DNA from: Pseudisothecium myosuroides
Lineage: Eukaryota > Streptophyta > Bryopsida > Hypnales > Lembophyllaceae
Assembly (NCBI GenBank): GCA_951799445.1
Contig: OX637287.1
Span: 39,585,724 to 39,649,723 of the forward strand
Direction of reading: 5' to 3'
Length of the DNA: 64,000 nt
A program made the translations under genes and the position numbers. This document shows, one piece after another, positions 24,901-35,231 of the stretch. Position 1 is the first letter of the stretch, and each line of letters starts with the position of its first letter. Under the pieces are notes generated by a model. It had not been told where the DNA came from, did no database searches, and worked only from the letters and a program-made list of their open reading frames with translations.

Positions 24901-24999
24901 ATGCTTAAGTCCCCGCCTAGACATGCTTAAGTCCTTGCCCAAACATCCTTAAGTCCTAGCCCAGACATCCTTAAGTCCTTGCCCAAACATCCTTAAGTC
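21083..24999. repeat. Right arm of the giant inverted repeat
   Basis: Reverse complement of 17010-20925. It contains mirrored copies of the module series, the CGGACTTAAG cluster (22203-22546), the TTAA element (23108-24033) and the small hairpin (24679-24813). Confidence 0.93.
23108..24033. mobile_element. TTAA element 'b', right-arm copy (926 bp)
   Basis: Mirror of 17976-18901. It is flanked by GTAA (23104-23107, the mutated site) and TTAA (24034-24037). The same flank mutation in both arms shows it was present before the arms were duplicated or was copied by conversion. Confidence 0.9.
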
Positions 25000-25100
25000 C
25001 TTGCCCAAACATCCTTAAGTCCTAGCCCAGACATCCTTAAGTCCTTGCCAGACATGCTTAAGTCCCCGCCCAGAGATGCTTAAGTCCCCGCCCGTCTGCG
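24830..25100. repeat. Right subterminal tandem repeats
   Basis: Units of CTTAAGTCCCTGCCCAGACA, mirror of the left array but with a different unit order and number outward of 25000. GC-rich unique sequence then leads to the element's right end. Confidence 0.85.
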
Positions 25101-25628
25101 TCCGCGCCCACACAACGTTGTTTTCGCCCGCACCATACGTCCCTACCCCTAGCGTTTGCGCCAGGATTCCAGCGTGAAATGCCACGTCACGCAATGAAGG
25201 TAAATCATGGTAACTTTTTTTTACTTGCAAAAAATTTCAGCAGGCTGAAATTTGAAGTGGTCCGGACCATCCGGTTGTCTTGTCCGGTGACCTTGACTCG
25301 TCCGATGTGACAACCCTGAATTTTATAGCCTGGCACCATGCCTGTAGAAAAAATGGTACTAAAAAGGTGGAAAATTGCCTAAAAACTTCAAATTATAAGA
25401 AATCATGGATGAAATTGCCAGATTTTGGATGAAAATTGAATTATGGATATGTGATATGTGCTAATATGATATTTTCTATTCAATATGTGGATAAATGTTG
25501 AAATTTGGAGCACCACTATAACATTCAATATCGCCACTATGGCACTTCATTAAAAATTAAAAAAAAACTCTAGTACCCGTCCAAAATCCAATTTGTTCCC
25601 CAAAGGAACAATGGTTCTTTAGGAGTTA

Positions 25629-26128
25629 AGCCATAAAGGCTTAGATATAGACACACAATAGTCCTTTAGGAGTCCTTTTTGGAAATAGACTCTATGGCAT
25701 AGACACACACTAGAAAAAAATGAAGGGTCTTGCACTACAAAGAGCAACTATTTTCTTAGTTGCATAATACATTTGCGACTAGTGAAAATCTAGCTAGAGA
25801 CCCGTAGTTGTAGTGGACAAGCTAGTCGCATATGGAATTGTAGTTGCAAAAATTGAAGGGATTGTTTCTCATCCCACAACCTACTTGGAACTTCATCTAT
25901 GAACTCTTCTGAAGTAGTTGCTTATGTCCAATTTGTTAGTGACTCGTTAACTTTGCGACTAAAGTATGATTCGTTTGCAACTCATTTGTGAGTTCATTGT
26001 GACTTGTTTGTGATTCATTTGCAACTTCCCTATGGCTTGTAGAATTTCTAGATTTTGAAATCTACAGATTGTAAAAATCTTCAAAATGTAGAAATATACA
26101 CATTGTAGAAATCTTAGAATTCTAGTAA
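25629..26128. other. Unassigned AT-rich sequence
   Basis: A direct repeat of ATAGACACACA occurs at about 25646 and 25700. TTGCGACTA-like words recur at 25770-26000. No gene is supported. Confidence 0.35.
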
Positions 26129-27066
26129 ACCTCTAAAACAATAATAAAATGGCATTTTTTGGCAACATGGCGATTTTGGGCAACTTACTACCAACGGAAT
26201 TTTTATTTTTTTTCTTTAAAATTTTCTCACAGCATGTGCCCAAGGAGTAGCTTTAAGTCACAACAATTTTCATAACTTTTGGCTACATAGTTAAAAAGTT
26301 ATTGCATAATATGTAACTTTCATTATTAGGCAGGGAGCCTAGGCAACTCAAAAAAATTCTTTAAAAATCACTTTTTTAAGAAATGAAAATTTAAAATTGA
26401 TTTTTTAGATTTATATATAAATGAAAAACTTTGAATCATTCCATTTTGATCAATGAGATGAATGTTATGAGGAGTTTTAGTTTGCAGGCAGTTATGGATT
26501 TTCTATTCTAAAATAAACTTTAAAGTCCTTTATTTAACTCAATTTTCAATATTTTTGAAAAAAAATAAAAAATTGTATGTAAATTATTTATTACAACATT
26601 ACAACCCTTGATATTGGTATATTTCAATTCCATAACTAAATTCTTAACAATTTAGTTTTTTGAATCATTCTCTACTTCTTTCTACTTATTATTATTTTTC
26701 AATATATTGTACAATTCCAAAAGATCTGAAATTTTTCAAGCATGTAAACAACTTACCTTGAAGAATTAATCCAAAGAAGCACCATCAACATGGAAAATTT
26801 TTCATACAAATGTGACCTTGTGAAGTGCAGTTGCCCGCTTTTCTGCATGGACAAAAAAAGGATTTTTGTCAATTAAAATGCTAATACCTTGCAATCTACA
26901 TCGTGAAAATTTTTGAAAATTTTTCTATATATTTTCAACTACCATACTATAAGATCCAATGGTTACATATGTTCAAAGTTTTTTTTCCCCTAAAATTTGG
27001 TACTTGGACTAGAAATGGCAATTTTGGAGCGTTTTTGGTGAAAACATAGTCAAAAACCTTTAGGGG
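26129..27066. mobile_element. TTAA element 'e', same subfamily as 'd', decayed ends
   Basis: It is the reverse orientation of element 'd' (40517-41440) along its length; for example ACGGAATTTTTATTTTTTTT and GCCCAAGGAGTAGCTTTA match. The right end CCTTTAGGGG is followed by TTCA and the left end is preceded by GTAA, both one step from TTAA. Confidence 0.8.
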
Positions 27067-27532
27067 TTCACAAAATTCATTATATAAGAGTACAACTTAC
27101 AAGTCTTATATACTCAATCTAATGGTACTTTTGACAATTGATATAAGACAATTGAAAAATGACTAGGAAATGACTACAAAACAACTAGAGAATGACTCAT
27201 TTGCAACTATTGTCATTTTACAATTGCAGTCATTTCCTAGTCTTTTTTCATGACTGCAGATCAACATGGTGAATTCTACAGAGTATAGACTTGTTCAAAT
27301 CAACAACTAAGATGAATATTGGATGGGGAACAACTCACATTTATTCTCAATTAGAACTCTGTTACAACTTTCGTAATCCTACACTTCATTCCACGACTGC
27401 TTTGGGACTAAAACAATGTACGCACTTCATTCTACAACTGCTTTGTAACTACAACAATGTTTAACACTTCATTCTACAACTACTTTACGACTACAACAAT
27501 GTATTGTGGGGTACAAATCATTTATGAATTGC
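27067..27532. other. Unassigned, with ~43 bp tandem repeats at 27387-27511
   Basis: Three units share CACTTCATTCTACAACTGCT and ACTACAACAATGT. No gene is supported. Confidence 0.55.
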
Positions 27533-27935
27533 CATTAGGGGATATTTGAACCCACAAAGAGGCTTTGAATTTTCTTACTAATTTTAATACTAATGGAATG
27601 AGTGTGAGGGTGGCCATAGATTCATTACTTCCACCACGTGGCGTGGGCTCCATTCTTCATGATGAAACCATCATGAGATTTATAAGATCGTGGAGATGGA
27701 TTGGATAATGATGACAAATGTTTGAGTTTAATATGCAATTCTTGGCCCGATTAGTGAGTTGAGAAGGCTCTTTCCACCTAAATTTATGAGATCATGGAGA
27801 TGGATTGGTTAATGATGACGAATTTTTGAATTCATCATGCAATTCTTGGCCCAACTAGTGAGTTGAGAAGGCTTTTCCCACCCAACTTTTTGCATTACAA
27901 AGCGGCCTCTTTGGGGGTTCAAATATCCCCTAATG
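27533..27935. mobile_element. MITE of the CATTAG family (copy Z1, 403 bp)
   Basis: The left end CATTAGGGGATATTTGAACC is matched by the reverse complement of the right end, and the match continues through CCnCAAAGAGGC with one mismatch. The ends resemble those of the elements at 52762-53049 and 53940-54242. Target duplication not resolved. Confidence 0.8.
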
Positions 27936-28102
27936 CTATTGTGCTATTCAAATTATTTTCTTCATGTAGTATAGAAAGAAATTAGAATTTTTTGTCTTAC
28001 ATAATTAACATTCAATTCTTACACAATTCCAATCAAGCATACCAAATTTCGGTTTCCAAAAATCAAAATTCCATTTTTGGTGAATTTTTAAAGCCAATTT
28101 TT

Positions 28103-28570
28103 ATAGTTTTACGTAATATTGTATTGAAACCAATTGGTAATGAATTTTTATAATTTGATTGCGTAGATATGTAGGGAACATACATATGCACATCTTTCAT
28201 TAACAAAAATATAGTCTAGGAAGAATTCCCTATGAGGCGCCATATGACCAAACTTTGTAAAATAAATGTATCTCTATATTTTAATTTAGATTTGCTATTT
28301 GATACCCATAGTGTAACCAATTTTTTACATTTGAACATGATAGTGCTATTACTTTGCCAAAATCTAGTTACAATATAGAGATATCTATTTTAGAAAGTTT
28401 GGTCATATGATGCCTCACATTGAATTCTTCTTAGATTATATTTTTGTTACTTAATGGGGTGTTTTTAAATATGAAAGATGTGCGTATAGAAGTTTCTTAC
28501 ATATCTATGCAATCAAATTAAAAAAATTCATCACCAATTGATTTCAATAAAATATTATGTAAAACTATAT
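28103..28570. repeat. 468 bp foldback element
   Basis: The left arm starts TATAGTTTTACGTAATATTG and the reverse complement of the right arm starts TATAGTTTTACATAATATTT. Pairing continues for about 200 bp through GGTCATATG and CTATATTGTAAC words to a short centre. No open frame. Confidence 0.8.
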
Positions 28571-28879
28571 CTTATTAAGCTATAGATCTAATCAATCTAT
28601 ATTTCAAATTGACACTTTAACTTTTAGGCCAACAACAATGAATATGTTGATTTTAAATGAAATCGTATTCCAAGCCACTATCAAGATTTCAATACTTAGA
28701 TAGTAGATTCAGTTTTAATTAATTAAAAAATAAAATTGGCTAACATTTTACTAATTGAAAGACTAGACAACCAGTTTACAAATAAATATAAATATGCTTT
28801 GCCAAAAAGCCAAAAAATTCATTAAAAATCCATTGAGTCATATATTAATCCGTCATTGATCATTTAGCATCAAGAAATT

Positions 28880-29445
28880 TTTTGATGGCAAAAATGAAGG
28901 AATTTTTTCATTGAATTTACTAAAAATAAAAGATAGTGAGGTCGTTTCATAATGAAATTTAATATCCTTTATGAGTCTTCAAAGGGTATGGGATAATTTG
29001 AAGATGAGAGTTTGATTGCTCATTGTCAAAACGTAAGAATTGTGTTCAAAGTAGAAATCTAGACCTCATTTTGTCATAATAACTTTTTTTTAAACTTTGA
29101 ACTTACAAAAGTTGTTAAATCACGCTAAATTAATTTCATTTTCAAAAATATGTTTGTGATTTTGAGCCTCTAAAAAAAGCTATGAACAAAATTCAAAGAA
29201 GATGATTGAAAATGTCAAAGAAAATATCTGTTCCAATCCTTCATTGAACTTTGTCCATAACTTTTGATTTGAGGTTCAAAATATCAAATTAATTTTTGCA
29301 AATGAAAATAAGCTTGATTTTCAACATTAGTTTAGTTCAAAGTTTTTTTATAATGTTACTTTACACTGCCTAAATGAGGTCTGAAATTACACTTTGATCA
29401 AAATTCATGCTATTGATTTAACTATGAGCAATTGGGCTCTTATTA
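28880..29445. repeat. Palindromic module Y1, related to the interior of CACTA-2
   Basis: The left part contains GATGAGAG, GCTCATTGTCAAAA and CTAGACCTCATTTTGTCATA. The right part mirrors this with AATGAGGTCTGAAATTACAC and GAGCAATTGGGCTCTT. The same arrangement lies at about 57885-58400, and the homology includes flanking sequence outside the palindrome. Confidence 0.65.
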
Positions 29446-29798
29446 ATCTTACATTAAAAGAAAACTGAAGCCTTAAGAAGGCCCCAAATCTAGACCAACA
29501 ATGATATCACTGCTAGAAAAGAAAATCAAGAAAGGATAGTCATAATGGGTGGTTGCAAGAAAAAGTGTTTGTTTTTGTTCCACTTTGGCTTGTTTTTGGC
29601 TAGTACTCCCAATACTATGAGCTCTTGCATGCAAATTTTTAAAAATAAAATAATAATAATGATAATTATTGTGATACTACAAATAGCATATCACCAAAAT
29701 TTTAGACCTAAAAAAAATCTAGGTCAAAAGTTTTTCACGAAAAAGAGTAAATTGAAATTTTGAAGAAAGTACATACTTTGACGTTTTAATTTGCAATA

Positions 29799-30361
29799 CC
29801 TCCGTCCCAAAACAATCTTCTTGTTGGACGACATGTTACGGATTAAGGCTAAAAATAACATTTTAAAGAACTATTTTGCACTGTAAGTAGAGCTTGGTGC
29901 ACTTTTAAGTTCCAAGAAACTTTGAGCTTCAGAGCCCTTTTCAAAGTGTAGTTTTGGAGTATTGAAAAGTAAAATTTTGGGGGATTTTCAAAGAGCACCA
30001 CTAGACATTTAATCATTGAGTGTGAGGTTTTCATTTTATGGGCATTTAGTACTTGCCCAAGACTATGTTTGAACTTCTATTATGCCTTCCAAAGCTTCAT
30101 CTCCTTCAATTGGGAAATACTCAAAGTAATGCAAAAAGTAAAAACAAACAATGTTGATTGATTCCTCCAATCATTTCATTTGTCTTTCAATTGATGATTG
30201 CATGGATGGAGGGAGAACTACTACTCATAGTTGTTTTGCTAGTCCCAGAAAACAATTGAAAGCCAAATTTGACCTATTCCAATGTCACAAAGTGCAACAG
30301 AAAGATCATTTTGGGACAAAAAATTAAGGCCAACAAGAAGATCATTATAGGACGGAGGGAG
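29799..30361. mobile_element. Stowaway-like (Tc1/mariner) MITE, 563 bp
   Basis: The right end, read in reverse, is CTCCCTCCGTCCTATAATGA. The left end is CCTCCGTCCCAAAACAATCT, missing about two bases of the CTCCC start. TA dinucleotides flank it (29797-29798, 30362-30363). CTCCCTCCG with TA is the hallmark of plant Stowaway elements. The shared inner word CTTCTTGTTGG extends the termini to ~30 bp. Confidence 0.85.
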
Positions 30362-30630
30362 TATAAATTAGGAATTTTTTATCAAAAAAACTAAAAAATA
30401 ACCATTTGGGAAGACTTCATGGTGAGCAATTTCACCAAAAAAATGGTCTTGAAACCATCTTCAATGCTCAGAATTGCACGAGCAAGGGAGTCCTTTTACA
30501 TGGACGTAGACCGCATAAAATAAAATAATATTAAATGTCCATTGGTAGAAAAATGACTTCCTACTACGGGAATATACTGCAAAAATTTCAGCTCTAAATC
30601 ATTAAATTTGGGGACTCCGTAGTACTCAAA

Positions 30631-31210
30631 CTCAGGGGGTGCACTCAATGTATTCTTTGTTGGTCACGTGCGATCAAAACCTACAACCGTACCTTATATT
30701 GTAAAAAATTCAATCAAATAGTTTCAAAAAATTATAGTATGTTTTTCTATGTTGAAAGTTTAAATTGTGAATTTTTGAGAATTTTTTTTTGTAAATAATT
30801 ACTTACAAATTTTGTAAGAAAATGAATACACTGTATTGCTAGAAAAAAATTCAACCCCCTACTTTATATGGTAAAAAATGTTTTAAAAAATATTTTTAAA
30901 TTGCCAATAAATGAAGGCTTGGATATATTTTATGTATACCAAAGTTGGATACAATTATCACTCAAATGCAATCTTGATAAATATTTGAAGTGAAAATACA
31001 ACCATTTTAGTGCAATCTTCAATTGTGCATTCGGATATCTTGTTGAATTCAATTGAATCCAAATTTTTTTCACATAAAAGATATAATGATTATGTGACAA
31101 CACCCAAAAATTTGGAGCTAAATCAAAATTTATTAAAAAGTAAATAGGGGTTGTCGATTCATTTTGATCGCACGTGACCAACAAAGAATACATTGAGTGC
31201 ACCCCCCGAG
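30631..31210. mobile_element. 580 bp MITE with ~49 bp terminal repeats and 8 bp target duplication
   Basis: The ends begin CTCAGGGGGTGCACTCAATG (left) and, reverse complemented, CTCGGGGGGTGCACTCAATG (right). Identity continues to about 49 bp. The flanks are TACTCAAA at 30623-30630 and 31211-31218, an exact 8 bp duplication consistent with a hAT-type mechanism. No coding capacity. Confidence 0.9.
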
Positions 31211-31218
31211 TACTCAAA

Positions 31219-31548
31219 ACCCCTAAAACTAAAAAAAATGACATATTAATTTAATTGATTTTAAATATTAAATGATTTCCAAAAAATTTAAAAATACGAG
31301 ATATGATCGCACTCAAGGCAGAAATCTCCAATAAAAATTTCAAGTTCATGTGAGTCATGCTTCAAAAGTTAACGCAAAAGAAAGCTTCAGCACTCCTCCT
31401 ATGACAAATAACCAATACCACTCTTTTTTGCAACGTCCCTAACTAAATATTTGATACTAAAGAGACAATCATGCTATTCAAGTATGGTATATTAAGCAAT
31501 TACACTTATTTGATGGATTTACACTAATTTAGTTTGTCTCAAACCATA
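31219..31548. other. Unassigned AT-rich sequence
   Basis: It lies just downstream of the duplicated kinase block; nothing is supported. Confidence 0.4.
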
Positions 31549-34548
31549 CATATGGTAACCTAGGGCCTAATGTATAAACAATCTCAATAGTGCCAATGCC
31601 AGAAAAGTCCATAAAAAACATTAATCATCTTTATTAAAATTGTCAAAAGCTTGTTCTAATAAAGAATTATCTACAAGCAACTTGGTATCAGAAATAGGAG
31701 GACTACTTCAAACCAAATTGGAAAAAGTTTGTGAGAACTCCAAAGAATGGTAGAGTCCCCAAGGCTTGGTGGCTGGTAGAGAAGGCATTGATATATCAGC
31801 GATGGTAGATGCATTCTTTATGTCTCTAATTTGTTGCAGTATTCCATTCACTTGTCCCATGGATGGCCGGGCTTTCGGATTGGGAAGGCAACACAAGAGG
31901 CCCAAACGAAGGAGATCTACAACCATAGTTGGGCGGACTTGAACATCAACATCCAAGACCATTGAGTTGCCCAACATGTTTTTGTCACTACCTAGGTTAG
32001 AATTTAAAGGGAAGGGAAGAGGTCCTATTGCATTCTCATCCACTTGATGAGGTGTGGAGCTTAAAGGTTGAAGAGTTTGAAGCAATCTTGGATCTACCAC
32101 ATTGAGAAGTGACCCACCTTCATGAGCTCGCCAAACAGTGTGCAACAACACAAGATCCTCCGGTTCCGTTGCTTGCATATCCAAGGGACGCCTTCCACAC
32201 ACAACTTCAAGCACCAAAATGCCAAAACTATAAACATCCGATTCCTTGGTGGCTTTGCCCGTGTACGGCAACTCCGGAGCCATGTAGCCAAGAGTTCCTG
32301 CAACCGAAGTGGTTTTGTCCAACTTGTGGTGATCCATCAAGCGCGCAAGTCCAAAGTCTCCCAAATGCGCATTGAAATCCGCATCCAACAACACATTGCT
32401 AGACTTGATGTCTCGGTGTACAACACAACTCAAGCAATCCTCGTGCAAGTATTCCAAAGCCACACCCACTCCTCGAAGAATGGAGTGTCGCGTTTCCAAA
32501 GAGAGGGCCATCTCTTTTTGTTGGAGACCGTGGCCAGCAGGGGTGTGAAGCCATTCATTGAGGGTTCCGTTGGACATGAAGTCGTAAACCAGGAGCAGGC
32601 GACCTTTCTCTTGACACCAGCCTTGTAACTGCACCACATTGCGATGCCGAATTTGGCCGAGACTGACGATTTCCGCATGAAAGAGGGACTCCGCCTGCTT
32701 GGGCTCTGAGAAAGTGATCTGTTTCACGGCAACGAAATGGGTTCCACCGGGAGCTTCAAAAGACCCTTTGTAGACAGACCCCGATCCGCCATTACCGAGC
32801 AAATTTCTCTCATCGAAGTTGTCAGTGGCCGTCCGGAGCTCTGCATACGAGAACACATGTGGACGTGCGCTATGGCCCAGGGGTGTGTAGCGGCCAATTC
32901 TGGACGGGCTCGCAAGGCGGGAGGCGCACCAGAGAATCACGACTGCAGCTGCCACCACCGATCCCAGAACTCCTGCGCTGATGCCAGCCCACGGTGTGGC
33001 CTTCCAAAAATGATTTGGGGATTCTGGAATCTCACTGCTGAAGAACTCCCAGGACAAGAGCTCATGTGCTTCGACGCGTTGGGCATCGGAGCTTCCCCAA
33101 AACATGGGGATCACTTCGTCGCCAAGCATTTCGGCCAATTTGTAATTGGGAATGAGCAGCAGAGGTTGCAGGGGCTTCTTCACGCTTGGGTTGGACCCAT
33201 TCGCAAGCCGCACTTGGAGTGTCCGAGCTGAGCTATTGAAATCAATCCAAGCAGTGAAGATTTTCCCGTCGGAGAAATACGAGCAACGGGTGTCGTTGTC
33301 GCAGAGGCTGTGAGTGTATGCTTCCATGTCATATTCGAAGTCAAGGTTTTTTCCCACCCTGATGTAGCTCATGCTGGCATGGTCTTCGGAATCAGGGCTG
33401 TACTTCCCCATGGCGAAACTGATAAGGAAGCCTGACGGAGTGTATCTATGGTTTGGATCACTTGGATGGAGAGGACTCCTGCATTCACCAGCGCTTCCTA
33501 TTTGGGACATGAGGTCTGGCAAGTGAGCAAGCATCATGCCCCTCTTCAAAATGAAGACGATTCCGTTGAGGCCCTCGTGTTCGGGAGAACTGCTGCTCTC
33601 CCGAGGTAACCCCAGATTTCCGAAGGTGAATGAGAATGAGGTGCTGAACGAAGCAACTCTCCCAGTTGCAACATCCTGAATGCGCACCTTCTCCCCGTAG
33701 AACACCGCTCCACAGGTCCCTCGCGACTTCGTGGCGCGCCTGTTGATGATGTAGGATTGATGGGCGCCATTGTGTGCAGCATCTCCGAGAGTTCTGATGT
33801 TATCATCTTCAGAGGGAAAGGAATGGAAGGCGAGTCGTGTGTCGTCACTGGCAACTGAGCGAAGCAACACAAACAGGAGAAAGCAGAAGAGGTTCATTCT
33901 GTACTATCCTGCTCTGCAAGCCCAAAGCACACACATACACTCAAATTAAATAGAAACCTGATTCACTAGTTGTGCACGTTTATGTACCGTCCGGCTGCTA
34001 GCTTCAATTCTTGCAACTGATGCCTTCAATGTCAAAGATAATCTTCTCTCTCTGCCAGAGGCCGGTTTGATTCCGAGTTTGAAATTGAAATTTTGCAAAC
34101 AGGCTCCTCGTTACATGAATGATCGAAGAGCCAAACTTTCGGAGGTTTCATGGCGTCCTGATACGATCTTCATAAGGTGAACAAGCAGCTAGGTTATGAG
34201 AGTCTGAGTCTCAATCCTTGTGCCGGCAGTGGCTGGTGTTTCGAGCATATGGTCCCATACTTTAGATAAACTTCCTCGTGCATTTTGCGATTGTGAGTGC
34301 AAAGTGATGTCTTGGGTCCCTCTGGAGCTCCAGATTGCTCCAGGACGACCATGAATCGTTCATTAGAGAAAATCTGGACTCTCCAGAGGGCCATTTCTCT
34401 GTTGGTCAAATGTGCAACTATTGCAAACACTGGAAATAATTTAAAATATATCTGTTTGTTTGTTTTTAAATTGAAACAATTAAAAATCATGGACCATGTA
34501 ATTATCTCAAGTGTCACTTCACATTGCAGTTTTTTAAATTATGTTTTA
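31549..34548. repeat. Arm 1 of the inverted kinase duplication (3000 bp)
   Basis: It pairs with 44524-48525. Positions p and 79072 minus p match from 34548 down to about 32097. Below 32061 the sum is 80074, because arm 2 carries 1002 bp of inserted DNA. Identity is complete in sampled blocks from 32061 to 34548 and drops to roughly 94% in 31549-32060. Confidence 0.95.
31708..33897 (-). CDS. L-type (legume) lectin receptor-like kinase, intact, 729 aa
   Basis: This is a plasma-membrane receptor-like Ser/Thr kinase. A signal peptide (about residues 1-17, MNLFCFLLFVLLRSVAS) leads to a legume-lectin fold (about 20-285; FSTSFSFTF, GIVF, FTAWIDF, LLSWEF). A membrane span follows at about 303-327. 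The kinase domain (about 363-685) has the glycine loop GNGGSGSVYKG, Lys392 in VAVKQ, Glu409, HRD at 494-496, DFG at 514-516, APE at 540-542 and the final RPSMGQV motif. It is intronless, as is common in this family. The legume-lectin metal-binding loop looks weak (KYSPDSEDHASMSY), so sugar binding is uncertain. A Ser/Asn-rich insert of ~40 residues lies before subdomain XI. A TATTTAA word upstream near 33945 could be a TATA box (weak). Ligand unknown. Confidence 0.95.
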   Translation of the reverse strand: MNLFCFLLFVLLRSVASDDTRLAFHSFPSEDDNIRTLGDAAHNGAHQSYIINRRATKSRGTCGAVFYGEKVRIQDVATGRVASFSTSFSFTFGNLGLPRESSSSPEHEGLNGIVFILKRGMMLAHLPDLMSQIGSAGECRSPLHPSDPNHRYTPSGFLISFAMGKYSPDSEDHASMSYIRVGKNLDFEYDMEAYTHSLCDNDTRCSYFSDGKIFTAWIDFNSSARTLQVRLANGSNPSVKKPLQPLLLIPNYKLAEMLGDEVIPMFWGSSDAQRVEAHELLSWEFFSSEIPESPNHFWKATPWAGISAGVLGSVVAAAVVILWCASRLASPSRIGRYTPLGHSARPHVFSYAELRTATDNFDERNLLGNGGSGSVYKGSFEAPGGTHFVAVKQITFSEPKQAESLFHAEIVSLGQIRHRNVVQLQGWCQEKGRLLLVYDFMSNGTLNEWLHTPAGHGLQQKEMALSLETRHSILRGVGVALEYLHEDCLSCVVHRDIKSSNVLLDADFNAHLGDFGLARLMDHHKLDKTTSVAGTLGYMAPELPYTGKATKESDVYSFGILVLEVVCGRRPLDMQATEPEDLVLLHTVWRAHEGGSLLNVVDPRLLQTLQPLSSTPHQVDENAIGPLPFPLNSNLGSDKNMLGNSMVLDVDVQVRPTMVVDLLRLGLLCCLPNPKARPSMGQVNGILQQIRDIKNASTIADISMPSLPATKPWGLYHSLEFSQTFSNLV

Positions 34549-35227
34549 ATTACGGTTGTACCTTTTCAATTTTTGCAACCTTTGCCAAATATTTAATGAA
34601 TTTTAACTTTTCAACTTTGGCAATTAAAAAGGGATTTCAACATATTTCATCATCCAAAATGTTTAATTAAGAAAATGTTAGGGAGTTGTGCAAGTATCCA
34701 ATACAACATGCTACTAGGTACCATATAGTTGGTAGTATACATGTGCTACCATCTACTATTAGTGGCCTCTCCATATAATCATTTCCTTCTGGTGTACTAT
34801 ATTACTAGTATCCTCTCCAAGTAATCATTTACATTGATTATCGCTATTGTAAAAGCTCAACAATATAGATAATGACAGTTCAAGTTAACTTTTGGCTACA
34901 AGTATATATGGTTTCATTATTCAAAAATTATATGAATGATCAAATAAAACTTCCTTTCATTTTAGCAATTGTAAGAAAATCAATCTAAATCTGGTTTCAT
35001 ACCTTGGATTGTGATCAGTTTCATTGAAAGTGTGTTCAAAGTGATCTGAATTAGTTGGATTTGGGCAATAGGTGCTGACAATTTTCAAGATTTTTGGCAA
35101 TTATCATTATAATTTTTTTAAATTACAAATTCCTTCAAAAACAATAAATTTTTGCCAAAATTGAAAAGGTACTACGATATTGTAATTTTTTGGAAAAAAT
35201 ATTTTTCTATTTCTTGAATTTGCACAG
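34549..35227. other. Unassigned AT-rich sequence upstream of the duplicated block
   Basis: It has no homology to the sequence flanking arm 2, and no gene is supported. Confidence 0.4.
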
Positions 35228-35231
35228 TTAA

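Larger units (their letters stand above)
16747..25318. mobile_element. 8572 bp palindromic hAT-like element
   Basis: The left end CAGGGTTGTCACA and right end TGTGACAACCCTG are perfect 13 bp inverted repeats. They are flanked by an 8 bp duplication with one mismatch: TATTTTAT (16739-16746) and AATTTTAT (25319-25326). The paralogue at 9460-9467 has a single AATTTTAT and no insert. CAGGG ends with 8 bp duplications are typical of hAT elements. Inside the GC-rich ends lie subterminal tandem repeats, and almost all the rest is two ~3.9 kb arms in inverted orientation around a ~157 bp loop. No transposase was found. Each arm carries its own copy of a TTAA element. A transcript across it would form a very long hairpin RNA (inference). 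Confidence 0.9.
16703..25567 (+). mobile_element. Short retroposon-like repeat, copy split by the hAT-like element
   Basis: The pieces 16703-16746 and 25319-25567 join to give the same sequence as 9420-9710, including GCAAAATTGCACC before the break and ATGGCACTTCATTAAAAATT with an A-rich tail at the end. It inserted in TTAA element 'a' and was then the target of the 8.6 kb element. Confidence 0.75.
15850..25624. mobile_element. TTAA element 'a', split by nested insertions
   Basis: The left end is TTAA (15846-15849) followed by CCCCTGAAGAACCAAGGCCC. The right end is CTTTAGGAG followed by TTAA (25625-25628). The left part (15850 to about 16700) aligns along its length with the intact 926 bp copy at 17976-18901. 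The last ~50 bp of the family reappear at about 25570-25624. Everything between is a retroposon carrying the palindromic hAT-like element. The element's GGTACTCACC word at about 16690 reappears as a diverged repeat at 25571-25581 (AGTACCCGTCC), consistent with a target duplication of the retroposon. Confidence 0.8.

Noticed and set aside
25709..27520. CACTAGAAAAAAATG with subterminal-like TTGCGACT words as another CACTA element
   Set aside because: No TTTCTAGTG right end could be located, so the call was not supported.
29506..29525. CACTGCTAGAAAAG as a CACTA left end
   Set aside because: No matching right end or 3 bp duplication was found within reach.
32122..33231. Antisense open frames across the kinase gene
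   Set aside because: They are shadows of the GC-richer kinase reading frame on the other strand.
34194..34517. 107-codon frame upstream of the kinase, identical in both arms
   Set aside because: Identity is explained by the DNA duplication itself, which extends over non-coding sequence. No domain is seen.
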